DNA from: Gonatopus flavifemur
Lineage: Eukaryota; Arthropoda; Insecta; Hymenoptera; Dryinidae
NCBI GenBank assembly: GCA_018340375.1
Contig: JAFFJZ010000002.1
Location: 51,294,001 to 51,358,000 of the forward strand
Length of the DNA: 64,000 bases
Direction: 5' to 3'
The notes under the pieces are model-generated. The model was not told the DNA's origin. It saw only the letters and a program-made list of their open reading frames with translations, and did no database searches. A program made the translations under genes and the position numbers. Positions 23,091 through 34,798 of this stretch are shown here, one piece after another. Positions within the stretch are counted from its first letter, which is position 1. Every line of letters starts with the position of its first letter.

Positions 23091-24359
23091 TCAGGAATTG
23101 GAATTAATCCGTAGCGTTTTTTTTTAATAAAAATCAAAGAATACATTAATCATAGTATTGTCCATCGCTTTCCACTACTTTTGACCATCTTTCGGGCAAG
23201 GAATGAATACCGTGTTGGAAGAACGCATCATCTTTGGATGCAATCCACGAATCGACCCATTTTTGGCAATCTTCGTAAGAAGTGAATTTTTGCTCAGACA
23301 AGCTATGAGCCATCGAACGGAACAAATGATAGTCAGATGGCGCAATATCTGGAGAATACGGCGGGTAGGGTAGAAATTTTCATTCAAATGTTTCGAGGTA
23401 TGTTTTCACCGGTTTTGCGACGTGCAGACGAGCATTGTCGTGCAGCAAAATGACTTTGTCATGTCTTTTGGAGTATTTCGGTCGTTTTTCTTTCAATGCA
23501 CGGGTTGAGCGTATCAATTGTCGTCGGTGACGATTCCCAGTTATGGTTTCATTCGGTTCCAACAGTTCATAATAAATCACACCCATCTATCTGATCTCAC
23601 CAAATACAGAGCAGGAGCTTAGACCCATGGATATTTGGCTTTGCCACTGATTGTAATGGTTGGCCGGGCTTAACCCATGACTTTCTGCGCTTCGGATTGT
23701 CGTAATGGATCCATTTCTCATCGCCAGTGACAATTCTATGCAAGAAACCATTTCTTTTCTGCCGTCGAAGCAGCAGTTCACACGTCAAAGAACGCCTCTC
23801 AATATCCCTTGGTTTTAATTCATATGGGATCCAACATCCTTCCTTCTAGATCATGCCCAAACTTTTCAGACGTTTCCCTACCATTGATAAGTCAACTCCC
23901 AATGATGTCGACAATTCTTGAAGGGTTTGACATGAGTCTTCATTGAGCAACGTCTCCAAATCAGTATCTTCAAGTTTTTTTGGCTGGCCAGGTCACTCCT
24001 CATCATCCAAATCGAAATCACCAGCTTTGAAACGTGCGAACCATTTTCAACACGTTTGCTCAGCTAGACCATGTTCACCATATACTTCCACTACAATACG
24101 ATGGGCTTCAGCAGCACTTTTGTTCATATTGAAGTAATGGAGTAAAACTCCCCGCAAAAACACTTTATTCGGTATAAATTTTGACATGTTCAATAAGTTA
24201 TGAAGTGTTGTTATTCACGATTCAAAAGAAGGTTATGTAAAACAAATTATGTCCAATAATAGCTGTTTCACGGTGGATAGATTATTGTAGGTAACAACGG
24301 AATACTGTACTACCTACGTCAGCTTTTGTATAACGCTACGGATTGATTCCAACCCCCAA
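23091..24359 (-). mobile_element. Second mariner element, decayed, 1,269 bp
   Basis: The ends share TCCGTAGCGTT and match at about 23 of 28 positions. TA target duplications lie at 23089-23090 and 24360-24361. It is a different mariner lineage from the copy at 10496, with unrelated termini and a diverged transposase. Confidence 0.9.
23146..24187 (-). pseudogene. Mariner transposase, multiple stops and one frameshift
   Basis: The relic runs from the ATG at 24187 to the natural TAA at 23146. Recognisable blocks are the N-terminal helix-turn-helix region (KSAAEAHR, WFARFKAGDFD), IERRSLTCELL, FLHRIVTGDEKWIHYDNPKR, VIYYELLEPNETITG, LLHDNARLHVAKP and SPDIAPSDYHL. The catalytic aspartates of the DD34D triad are still visible. 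Breaks: stops at codons 47 (24047-24049), 65 (23993-23995), 114 (23846-23848) and 197 (23597-23599); a frameshift at about 23587-23596 from an apparent 4-bp AGAT duplication; and a stop at 23380-23382. More decayed than the 10496 copy, so probably an older insertion. Confidence 0.92.
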
Positions 24360-25427
24360 TAGCTCCGCTAGCCGTTACAAACTTCGTATGAAGGTGTCCC
24401 CTCACGTCGTACAGCGAGTAGAAAAGTATTTCGAATCCAAAATATCAAAAGAAACTGAAAACGAACTGAAAAAGGGCGCCAGATAGTCCCAGGAAGGAAC
24501 TATCCAAATCGGGAGAGTACACAAATCAATTGATTGAAAATTAAATAAATTTTGCAAGCCGCGAAAGGCTGCACAGCGAATCTTCGCTGAAACAACTAAT
24601 TAATTGAACAAGAAACTCATAACGAACCCGTGAAATTACCCAAAGCTAACCCAGACCGCGTAGAGGGGGTGGGTGAAAGGAGAACGTGGAACAAAGACGG
24701 TTGAGAGTGAATCGCACAGAGTTTAATATAAAAATGAAACATTTGGTACAAAATGTAGGCCTCAAAGGCAGAGTTGCCAGTAAAAAGCGCCAACTTCTCT
24801 TTGATTGGTGATTTCTTTAAGAATCGGAAATATGATTGGTCAGTTATATAAGAAACAGCCAATCACTGGAGTTGGCGCTTTTTGTCTGGCAACTCTGCTC
24901 AAAGACATCAATGAAAGTTGATAATGGTCGCAGCCGGCGAAAGGCAACCGATTTGTTAAATAAGAAAAAGACTCCACTTGAAATAATAAGAAATCGATCC
25001 AAGTCCGGCCAATCAGTGCAGGATAGACACATACATGCACTGAGAGTGCAGCAATGCGCTCTCCTTTATTCTTTCCACACAACTTGGCGGGAATTTCGGC
25101 GTCCCGCACGAGACAAATCGAGATATAAAAGAAAGGAAGAATTCATCACGACGAATTCCAGAATAATAGCATATCATAATGGGGGAACTCATCAGCTCGC
25201 GTATAAAAGAAAACCCCGTGGGTGAAGTGATCCAAACGACAGCACGTGGCACACCCCCTAGTCTACACGAACAACAATTAGTAAGTCACGTTAACGTGTA
25301 TGCCGCCAAGAACCAGACTGATTGTCTTGCAAGTGTAACGAGGGCCGCTGAGCGAAATTCAATCCCCACTTGATAACATAATTCAAAATTAGGCCACCGG
25401 TGGCTCTATTTGCAAATTCGAAACGTA
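24360..25427. other. Gene-free stretch with one foldback
   Basis: At 24768-24900 the arms GGCAGAGTTGCCAGTAAAAA and the mirror ending GGCAACTCTGCTC form a clear foldback of about 130 bp around AATCGGAAATATGATTGG. The remaining sequence holds frames of 60-130 codons on both strands, all overlapping and none recognisable. Confidence 0.45.
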
Positions 25428-25609
25428 CACAGTAAAAAGTAAAACTTACTTTCATCCTGAATATCAGCTTACTCTAAGATGCAGCCGAAACTAGCCCTAT
25501 TTTACTGAAAGTAAGCACCAAAAACAAATGCCGACACAATGGAAAAGACTGAATTTCAGTCAAATTTCAAAGTAAGATGCAGCCACTTTCAGTCGGACTT
25601 TTTACAGTG
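25428..25609 (+). mobile_element. 182-bp MITE, reference copy of the CACAGTAAAAAG family
   Basis: Begins CACAGTAAAAAGTAAAACTT and ends GTCGGACTTTTTACAGTG. TA lies at 25426-25427 and 25610-25611. Two GATGCAGCC blocks in the same direction and the core ATGCCGACACAATGG are shared with the copy at 43989-44170, which is also exactly 182 bp. Confidence 0.85.
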
Positions 25610-25615
25610 TATGTA

Positions 25616-25637
25616 CTATGAACGTTCATAGTACATT
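25616..25637. repeat. Perfect palindrome and near copy
   Basis: GTACTATGAACGTTCATAGT plus AC is a perfect 22-base palindrome (GTACTATGAAC/GTTCATAGTAC). A near-palindrome, TATACTATGAACGTGCATAG, follows at 25643. They may be ends of short nested foldbacks. Confidence 0.6.
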
Positions 25638-25904
25638 TAGATATACTATGAACGTGCATAGTATATATACAACATTCTGATGCTCCTCGGGTAGCGACAG
25701 CACCGACAGCGTGGAAATTGTCCACGTATATTTCGTCTCACGGCTGAGGCGATAAGTATTCCCCTCTCTATCCTCTCATGGTGGTCTTAGGCCTTCATTC
25801 ATGCACCTGTTGGCTATGCACCAAGCAAGCATTCCCAGCAAAGTAGAGAAAAAAAAGACAGAATCGAAATTCATGTAGGTCGACAATCACACGGCTGTAA
25901 CATC

Positions 25905-26292
25905 CTTGAGAGACTCTATACAATGCAATTTTCTCTATAAGTAAGAGCAGGCCCCTCCAACTCACACATTTTTCAATACTCCTCGTTTTCACATAATGTC
26001 CATCAAAATCCAGGTGGCGAACGATCTAGTGGTCCGAAACAATTGGTAAACATAACCAAAAAGTTTCATTTTGCGAATTGTCAAGACGAACTGGTGTTGT
26101 GATTTCTGTAAATTTGTGTTTTCATGGGCCAATAAATTCATTTTCTCTCATTCCGTGAATTATTTGATTACGTGTAACGTAAATTAAATTGAAGTGTCAG
26201 CCAACAGTCGTGTAGAGCCATCTACAACTTTTTGGACATTATGTGAACACGTAGAAGCTCGGGTCGGAGGGGCCTGAGTAAGAGTCTCTCTT
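25905..26292. repeat. Foldback of about 390 bp
   Basis: The left arm GAGAGACTCTATAC, CAGGCCCCTCC and TTCACATAATGTCCA is mirrored by GGACATTATGTGAACACG, GGAGGGGCCTG and GAGTCTCTC at the right. No coding capacity. Confidence 0.65.
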
Positions 26293-26323
26293 GACGGCTA
26301 CAATTTCGAATTCGCGACATCGA

Positions 26324-26331
<8 letters not shown>

Positions 26332-26356
<25 letters not shown>
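26332..26356. repeat. GA dinucleotide microsatellite
   Basis: An uninterrupted (GA)n run of about 25 bp, preceded by a shorter GAGAGGGCGAGA lead-in. Confidence 0.9.
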
Positions 26357-26822
26357 ATTTGAAAAATTCAATGTGACGAGGTATTTGAAAAATACCACGT
26401 CACAGATTTCATGACAATTTTTCAGTTTCTAAAGCGGTATTGAGACAGTCTTTCATCAAATTTCACAAAATTTAACGACAGGAGCTATTTTCTAGATATT
26501 ATAGCTATTCTTTCAACTGTTACGGCTGAATTATTTCTTTGTCTAGATATCGAGCAGTAAAATTGTGTTGTCAGATCGTTGCGTTACGAACTCTCATTGT
26601 GGTAGCCAGTAAATAACTATAGTCACAATTATTTTAGCTGCGTCAGCGGAAAGAGTGGGGTGAAAATTTTAGGCGCTGCTGGAGCGAATTCATTTCTTTG
26701 CCGTGTGTATGAGTTTTATGGTGTGGCTGATTATTTACCCTCATTACTTGACCCACTTCAATATCTGGTAATCATATGAGAAAAAATAATTTTTTATGGT
26801 AGCAATTGAAATTACAGATTCA

Positions 26823-27155
26823 AGGTGAAAATGTAAGCATATTGAGATTTGCTAATGACATATAGCTATATTAGTTCCGAGTGGTGCTGAGTTGGAAAAT
26901 ACTCTCAACACTATGGAAAAAATATTACTAGAAAACTATTGTATGAATATAAATAAGGACAAAACAAAATTCATGATTGGTACAACAGCGAAAACGTCAA
27001 GAAGAACGAAAATCAAAATAGATGCAGAGACAATTCAGCAAGTCAAAGAATTTAAATATCTAGGAAGAATAATCACAGAAAACGGTAAAAGCGAAAGGGA
27101 TATAAGAGCAAGAATAGCACAAAAAAACAGGCTTTCCACCAAAAGAAACAGTTAC
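26823..27155 (+). pseudogene. Reverse-transcriptase fragment of a second LINE lineage
   Basis: An RFANDI block (from 26843) corresponds to the FADD catalytic motif with one aspartate changed to asparagine. After a frameshift, a frame from about 26889 to 27155 reads through INKDKTKFMIGT, VKEFKYLGRIITENG and DIRARIAQKN, typical of the region after the RT palm in several non-LTR families. It is not the same lineage as the LINE at 49.4-53.6 kb. The fragment stops where the TA-flanked element at 27158 begins. Confidence 0.75.
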
Positions 27156-27157
27156 TA

Positions 27158-27818
27158 CCCAATAAACACATGCACGTTATTTCAACGTTGAAAAAACGTT
27201 GCACTATCGAACGGACGTTATTCGTCGAATTCATGACGTTCATTTTTGGTTAACGTCTGACGAGAGAATAGACGTCCAGAAAAGACGTTTCGATAACGTA
27301 TTACTAAAACTAATAGTAAAAAATGGCCATTAAAAAACGTCTCCAAAAAACTTTTTTGAAATGTACTTCAATCACACGTTGAGGACGTATTGTTTATGAC
27401 ATTTTCAATGCTCGAACATCAATCGAAGATATCGTGTTGAGAATGTCGAACAAAACACAGCAACGTTGGACAAAAATCTAAACGAGAAGTGAAATAATGA
27501 ATAGCGTGACTTCATTTATGAATATTTTTCTTCTTAAATTTTTGTGTTATCAAAAATCCCTTCTTTTCGCATTAATAGAAAATTTTTCAAATAATATGTC
27601 TGGTTTGATTCTCATTTTGGAACCATCATTATAACACGTCATTATTTGACGTCTTATAAACGACTTTTGGACCGTTGTTGTGACGTTATTTTATAGTTGA
27701 AAAACACGTGATCTGCCGCGACATTTTTACGTCGAATCAACGGAAGAATATTACTAAATGTCAACGTGTGGTTATTGGGCGTTTTTCACGTTTTTTAGAC
27801 GTATGTGTGTTTATTGGG
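27158..27818. mobile_element. MITE with CCCAATAAACAC ends, 661 bp, copy 1
   Basis: Ends CCCAATAAACACATGCACGT and GTATGTGTGTTTATTGGG; TA at 27156-27157 and 27819-27820. The interior is dense in ACGTT/AACGT motifs. The same family lies in opposite orientation at 34154-34798. No coding region. It inserted into or beside the LINE fragment ending at 27155. Confidence 0.85.
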
Positions 27819-28099
27819 TATGTTCGAAGAATATTATTAGGCGTTTCGAAACGCCGTGAGGGCCCCCCAAATCTCTTTTGAAAATTATGTAAAAAATATT
27901 GTAGCACTCCTTCATGACGTAGAACAAAATTAGAGGGTGGGCCGTCCAGAAAACTTGTTTGTTGACAACAAAAAAATCAAAAAACACTTCTTATATATAA
28001 AATAAGAACCACCCTAATATTATATCATACATTAATATATTCTTTCGTAACTGAAATTTTGATCAAATGTAGTTGAAATTTCAATAAATTTTTCAGTCA

Positions 28100-28347
28100 C
28101 ACTGTAAAAAATATTCGCGAATTTCCAAGCAGAAAAGTATGGTGAAGAACTTATAGATTGGTAAATCTCCAAATCGTTTGGAAACTCACAAATTTTCTGT
28201 AAATTACTAAACAATTTTTGCGATTTCCCAGGAAAGATTTGTCAATTGGCAAAAATTGTTTGTAATTTCACCCATTATGTTTGTGAACTTACCAAAAAAT
28301 GTTTGGTAAAAAACTTCCAAACCTTCTTTTGTAAGTTTTTTACAGTG
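28100..28347. mobile_element. MITE with CACTGTAAAAAATATT ends, 248 bp
   Basis: The left end CACTGTAAAAAATATTCGCG and right end GTAAGTTTTTTACAGTG are inverted. The interior is rich in GGAAA/TTTCC and AAACAATTTTTGC with its mirror. A partial relative begins at about 46947. Confidence 0.65.
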
Positions 28348-28623
28348 TCCGTGAATAACTTTTGCTCCCATTACCTGTATGTTAATTCGAAGTTCAATCA
28401 GATATTTCTAACAGTGTAGGAATCAATTGGGACAGCTGCTTCGTGTATTTCATATTTCGATACCTAAAAATATGGATGCAATAGTTAAATTTTAACTACT
28501 ATCGCAATATATGTTGTTGCAGCAGCTGAACAATAACTATCATAATTGATTTCCAGCGACTCCTAATGGACTATTTTGATAGATACTATTGAAGCTCGAT
28601 CCCATCAAAAAATTTGGTGTTGG

Positions 28624-28766
28624 AAACGGTCCACTCAAAACTCGTGTTCAAAATCAACACAAATGAGTGTCAAATTGACAGATTTTCATTGCAAACTCCA
28701 CACTTTTGTGTTGATTTCTCACATCCTTTATGTCAATATTTAACACAAATTTTGAGTGAACCGTTT
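28624..28766. repeat. Foldback with ACGGTCCACTCAAAA arms
   Basis: AAACGGTCCACTCAAAACTC is mirrored by TTTTGAGTGAACCGTTT; the interior carries AACACAAA and TTTGTGTT. It is a relative of the foldback at 41365-41561, which also encloses GGACCTCC and CACAAA blocks. Confidence 0.6.
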
Positions 28767-28843
28767 GCATAAAATTTTCTAATGTTTGTGACGTCTATGA
28801 TTCATATGTGCGCCATTATTTGACCGACAAGCAAACTCGTATT

Positions 28844-29495
28844 CACTGTAAAAAGTCCAGCTCAACGTGACTGCATTTTACTGGAAAACTTGACTGTGTC
28901 GGAATTGTTTTTTACGCTCACTTCCCGAATAGAACATGAAACTTCAGCGAATGCTCAGATTAGATCTCTATAGATCGGATCAAAGGTTCATGAAAGAACT
29001 AACTCTTAGATTAACAAACGTTTGTCAAAGGTACTACGAACGTTGAAATGTCCGCCTCAAAATACTTTCAGGAAACATAGATGGAACGTTTATTGAAGGT
29101 TCATCGAAGGTTTGAGGAAGCTTCACAAAAATATCTATACTCAGATTAATTGATAATAATTTATGTTGATTAGTCAATTCATTTTTCATATAAATTGATC
29201 CAAATTAATATAAGTATAGATATTTTTATAAAGCTTCGTCAAACCTTCGATGAACCTTCAGCGAACGTTGTATTTATGTTCTCTGAACGTATTTCGAGGT
29301 GGACATTTCAACGTCCGTAGAACCTTTGTCAAACACTTGTGAATCTAAAAGTTAGCTCTAATGAACTCTCAGCCCGATCTACACACATCTGATCTGAACG
29401 TTCGCTGACGCTTCATGTTCTCTTCTGATTTCAGTAAGAACAGGGCTAGTTTTAGCTGCATTAGAGCTGTTTTAGAGTAAGACTTCACTTCCAAT
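28844..29495 (-). mobile_element. MITE of the CACAGTAAAAAG family split by a later palindrome
   Basis: The 28844-28926 part (CACTGTAAAAAGTCCAGCTC) and the 29428-29495 part (AGTAAGAACAGGGCTAGTTT) match the two halves of a minus-strand copy of the family at 25428. The far terminus is eroded. The break contains the inverted repeat at 28931-29421. Confidence 0.65.
28931..29421. mobile_element. 490-bp palindromic insertion
   Basis: The left arm begins AGAACATGAAACTTCAGCGA and the right arm ends with its mirror TTCATGTTCT. The arms stay complementary for most of 240 bp, including GAACGTTGAAATGTCC with its mirror and AAGCTTCACAAAAATATCTA with its mirror. No coding capacity. Confidence 0.75.
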
Positions 29496-32400
29496 TCAGC
29501 AGAATAATTATATCATCTATCACTCTTCCATGCGATTGTAATCAATGGAAAGACACGTTACGCTATTTTATTCGTTTTATAAAATTCTTATAAAAACATC
29601 GTAAATCACGTTTTCTGTAGGAAGAGGTATATATAAACAGAGTACTCTTCTCGACGCGAGTATCGAGTATTGAGTTGTGTATCCGAGTATTATCGTGAGT
29701 GTATTTTTCTCTGAACACAATAGAGTGGTAATTCGAAGTTTGTCCGATTGGAATCCTCTTTCCACAGTTATGAAACAAGCGTGTGCTATAGGATTTCTAG
29801 GAAGCAAATGTCACGAATATTTTAGTGAACAACAACGTACTACGACACGTAGTCCCAGCTACCTACGGTTAACACGAGCGAGCAACAGGCATCACCTCGG
29901 CTTGCCGGCACGTGCGTGCATTCGGGTTGCCTCAGAATCTTCGGCATTTGATCGGTATCGATGGCGACCCAATACGTGTGTCTATATACACGCATATACA
30001 AATACACAACCACGCCAACAGTCTCGACCCAACGTGCAGGGGGAGCTTGCGTTTGATGGTGGTGTGTCCGATGGTTGTACGGTGTACTGTTGTTTTCCGT
30101 GTATATATGTTTACGATAGAATGTGTACAAGCTCGTTTGGTAGATAGGTTACGAGGTCAATGTGGCAGCAGGACAACGACAGGGTGAGACGGTGACATAA
30201 CACCCCATCTATCTCGATTATTGTCTAAGGAATCATTGACCTCGATAGATCTGAGAATGTTCATTTTCTCCAACGATCAATTCCCAATCTTCAACTGTTC
30301 CACGCGACTCGAGTGCATTGTCGAAGTGTCACCGTCTCTCTTCATATTGTCGTCAAGATTATTCGTTGGTTTCTAATAAAATCAGCGATGATTTTATTAC
30401 AACACTTTGATAAGATTCGATGAGGAGTTTCTTAGGTTCAAAATCTTTGCCAAAGATCTTCCATTTTATTTCTACAGCAAAAAGAATTAGATGGGATTGT
30501 TATAATCAGGGAGAGAAAATAATTCGTTCGTGTAATGGCGGTTAAAATTCATGAAATAACTCAATCGAATCCCTGCTCGTGTTGAACAGAAAATACCACA
30601 CCAAATAATATCACGAACGGCACGATAAATTACTTGTTTCTCCGATTACTTGTAATGATATGTAAATTTCGCCGTGCAAGCGTAACATGATTTCTTTTTC
30701 GCGCCCACAATCCCTGCCATTCTCTGGAATGTTGTCAATTGGTCGAATGGATTTTATCATTGGTATTGTATCGCATTTAATCGGCCTAATGAGCCGCTGC
30801 ACCGACATGATCTCTCCCTCCGACCTATCAGGGTGTATGAATTTGATGCTACCGTCGCATATTGTGTATCAAACCCCTCGCACACGCATACGCCCACGCA
30901 CATACGTTACGATGAGGCGTGAAATATAAATACATGTAGCAAGAACGTATGTATGCGTGTACGGGTGCCGCACCCCGTGCGATCACCGTGTGTTTATTTC
31001 CACAATCAGGCGAGTTGCAATGCTATTATCAGAGGGCAACCAACGCGGGTTCGACGAGAACCGCTCAACACTCTGTGTTGTCCCCACATACAAACGAGCG
31101 TGACCCACTGATACGTTGACCCTGTTTAGCAAATGTGTTATGCGAGTGAGAACGATAGGGTGCACGCAGGACGATCCATGGTTAGGTTTCGAGCCTTCAA
31201 CGGGATTCGATGCATCCTATCAATATATAAACGTATTCAAAAGTTCCCGTGTATACTGTTTCCTCTCCTATGGATTGTGTGAAAAGAACATAAGGATCAG
31301 AAGAGAAATCTTTGAATATCGTGAATTCACTCCAAAATATTGAATTAAATTGAAAAAATCCATCTCATCGCGTCCAATGACCACGACTATATTCTTGGAG
31401 GAAATCGCTTTTCACTTCTAGAACCGTTATATTAGGAAATTCACCAGAACGCTTGAAACTATGAGAGGGAGGAAACCATTAGAAGGTAGCTCAGGCTTGT
31501 ACTCATCAACCCTCTTGTCGATGCATCCTGAATGAATGAGTCGAGATATCCGAGAATACACCATTTTTTTCACCTCTTCTCCTTTTCACGTATTAACGAG
31601 TTTGAATTTAGGTCGAACCCTCGAATGTTCCAAATTGGTTTCAACTCCTCCCCTTTCGTTCTCTTCGACACGTGCCTCGATCGTCGATCATCGATCATCT
31701 CACCCGATACGTATCGTTTCTTCTTTCCTCCTTGTTCTTCTTTTTCTTTTCCCATTCCTCGGCAAACCGAATTCCAGACGCGAAAGCAGAATCGATAAAT
31801 ATTCAATGAATTGAATTAATTATAAACATTAAGGCAAATGTTTATTTTGAAATCAAACTAGCAACAGGTTGGCACGTAATCGAAGTATACACGTTAAATA
31901 TTATTTTTCCCTCACCCATACTGTTTTATATCGACGATTGATGTATACAAATTCATACCGAATACATTTATACGATAAACAATGATAATGAAAACCGAAA
32001 ATTTGCAGTCACAAATAACAAGCGTGCCATGTTTCAACGAGTTCATGCGGATCAAATCGAATACATACGATTTAAAATTTTGATAGGTCATTAATTACGA
32101 TGGATTAACTTCGACATGATATTCTCATGTGAGTCGCGCCGTGAAAATTGTTGAATGAATACAATTTTGTCACCGCTTAAACATTTGAACATTCATTATA
32201 CGTTATGAACTGCCACGGCGAGAGGAGGGGGTTTCAAATGAGCAGCGTCAATGGAAATTTATTTGTTCTTACTACGAGGAATTTGTGTTTACAATGAGGC
32301 ATGTTTTGGGATAATGCAATTATGTACAGAGAAGTGTTGTGGAAGACACTTGGATGGAGTGAAAATTGTTTTATTCAGTCATGCGTGAATTCGAAGTTTT

Positions 32401-32925
32401 TTATGGCAAATGAAAATCTGAAGACTTCTTGATATAGTATTGAAATCGCATGTGATCTGAATAACTGGTGAATACGAACCATTCGATCTCCTTTTCACAG
32501 TTGTTTTAGAAACAGTGTCTTGCAGAGAAACTCGATCTCGCGTATATATCGTTTCTATAGGAGTGGGATGACGCACGTGTACAGGACAGAGATCTCAATC
32601 AAGATACAACAGCGGGTCTAGAACAACAGTATCTTAGTACGTTCTTATCATTAAGGGACGATCTACGCCGACAATAACCCTTGAAATTCGCTGGTATTCA
32701 CAGCCTAGTGTACGTTTGGTTAGCCATCTGGCCGTTTGGCTTTATTTTCCTGATGATATGATCGTTCAGATCGATGAGAAAGGAGGAACGCTTCCATTTC
32801 ATATCAAGATCGATACCGATACGTCTATTCATACAAGGTTAATCGATGTTTAAGAACACCATATTTCACAAAGATTCAATGTTAGGCTGATTTGGATCAA
32901 ATTATTTCAAAAATCAAGAGTATCC
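29496..32925. other. Transposon-poor stretch, no recognisable gene
   Basis: Somewhat richer in CG dinucleotides than the element-filled parts. Frames of 60-156 codons overlap on both strands without any recognisable domain. No clear inverted-repeat element is seen. It may be intergenic or intronic regulatory DNA. Confidence 0.35.
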
Positions 32926-33218
32926 CTCTAAATTCCCTGGAGTGAAAATCCACTCCTAAGGAGTGAGAATACTGCAAGTCCAACAAGAGTAAGATTCCAC
33001 TTCCAAAGAGTCAGTTTTCACTCCATAACAGCAAATTTTCACTCTCTTGGAGTCGCAATTTCACTCTTAAAAGAAGGAGGAATTTCGCTCTCTGAAGTGA
33101 GTTGAAATGCCACTTTGATGGAGTGAAAATTCACTCTTGGGGAATGAAATATCACTCTTGTTGGACTTGCAGTATTTCCGCTCTTCAAGAGGGAATTTTT
33201 CTCTTCAAGAAATTTAGA
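32926..33218. mobile_element. CACTCTT-rich foldback, copy 1, about 293 bp
   Basis: Outer arms CTCTAAATT and AATTTAG; inner arms ATACTGCAAGTCCAACAAGA with its mirror TCTTGTTGGACTTGCAGTAT. The interior is a degenerate array of GAGTGAAAATTCACTC-like palindromes. The same family occurs at 45665-45962. Confidence 0.75.
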
Positions 33219-33630
33219 AAGATCATATTCACTTTTTCGTATCAAAAGTTAGACATGCTGAAGACAGAAAAAGAATTCGCGGTAAGAGTGAAATAAATGG
33301 TTATCTTTTACTGGAACAATAAATTCTTTGCTGTAACAGCCAACTATTTAGCAAAAATATCAAACTTTCAGCCATGCGAGCTACAAATTCCAACTCTTTC
33401 AGTTAAAATTGTTTGCTACTTTATATGTGATGTTGAAAATTCAACTGTCTCAGTTAATAATTCGCAGGCATTACTGAATAATTAGCTGCATTCAGAGAAA
33501 AAACTAGTCGGAATTACCATTGCAATAGTTGGGAGTTGAGGTTAGTTACGTTGACAATCAAACATATCAGTGTAACCATCAATCAGCTAACTTCTCATAC
33601 TTGAGTCCTTCTCCTGGTTAAACGAAACTA
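33219..33630. other. Gene-free stretch
   Basis: AT-rich sequence between two foldback elements. Two frames of about 62-64 codons occur without recognisable features. Confidence 0.35.
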
Positions 33631-33724
33631 CACGGAGAAAAAGGGATCTTGAAAAATACCATAATTTATGGATTTTCGGCGTTGGTCTAACCGGAGTCAA
33701 AATATTTACGTGAAGATGCCTCTA

Positions 33725-34010
33725 CACAGTAAAAAGTGAAAACTTAAAGTGATCCTAAATATCAGCTTAAAAATGCAGCCAAAAGTAGCGTCTATTCCAA
33801 CTGAAAGTAAGCAATGAAAAAGACTGAATTTCAGTCAATTCCATCTTACTTTGGAAATTAAGATGGAATTCTATCTTAATTCCAAAGTAAGATGGAATTA
33901 ACTGAAATTCAGTCTTTTTCATTGCTTACTTTCAGTTGGAATAGGCGCTACTTTTGGCTGCATTTTTAAGCTGATATTCGGGATCACTTTAAGTTTCACT
34001 TTTTACTGTG
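33725..34010. mobile_element. Nested near-perfect foldback, CACAGTAAAAAG ends, 286 bp
   Basis: Ends CACAGTAAAAAGTGAAAACT and AGTTTCACTTTTTACTGTG; TA at 33723-33724 and 34011-34012. The two arms of about 140 bp are almost identical mirrors, so the element would form a long hairpin. A shorter relative lies at 35850-36033. Confidence 0.85.
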
Positions 34011-34153
34011 TAAAAGTACCATAATGCCTGGGAATTTTATGAGGAAGGTACCATACTTCTTTATAAGAGTTCAAGAAATTATAGGACTTTTAGAGGTTCG
34101 TTCACGTAAATATTTTGACTCAGGTCGGACCAAAGCCAAAAATCCATAAATTA

Positions 34154-34798
34154 CCCAGTAAACACACGCACGTTTTAAAAACGTCAAAAACAGTCAATAA
34201 CCACACGTTGTGAATTAGTAATATTCTCGCGTTGATTCAACGTAAAAATGTCGCGGCAGATCACGTGTTTTCCAACCATAAAATAACGTCATATCAACGG
34301 TTTGAACATCGTTTAAAAGACGTCGAATATTGACGTGACCTAATATGATGGTTCTAAAACGTGAATTGACTCCAACAAATTTTTTTTTGAAAACTTTTCA
34401 TTCGATATCGAGAACAATAGTATTCCTGAGTATGACAGAATTTGGAAAGTATGCCACACTATTTATTATCTTGCTCTTTGTTGAAATTTTAACCATTGTT
34501 CGGTTTCGTTCGACATTTACAGCAGAATATATCTTCAATTGAAGTTCAAACACAAGGTGTTATAAACACATTTTAAACGCGTGATTCAAAACCGTTCAAA
34601 ACACATTTTTTGAGGACGTCGTTTGATGGTTATTTTTGAATATTAATGTAAATTACACGTCATCAAAACATGATTCCTGGTCGTCTATTTCCCTATCAAA
34701 TTTCAATTAAAAATCAACGTTATGAAATCAACGATTAACGTCCGTTTGACAGTCTAACGTTCTTTCAACGTTGAAATAACGTGTGTGTGTTTATTGGG
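34154..34798. mobile_element. MITE with CCCAATAAACAC ends, 645 bp, copy 2 (inverted)
   Basis: Ends CCCAGTAAACACACGCACGT and GTGTGTGTGTTTATTGGG, TA at 34152-34153 and 34799-34800. Compared with 27158-27818 it is in the opposite orientation; shared blocks include ATGTCGCGGCAGATCACGTG. It is nested in the right arm of the 33631 element. Confidence 0.87.

Noticed and set aside
29677..30147. A 156-codon plus-strand frame with an opposing minus-strand frame
   Set aside because: No domain, no conserved start context, and similar frames on the other strand.
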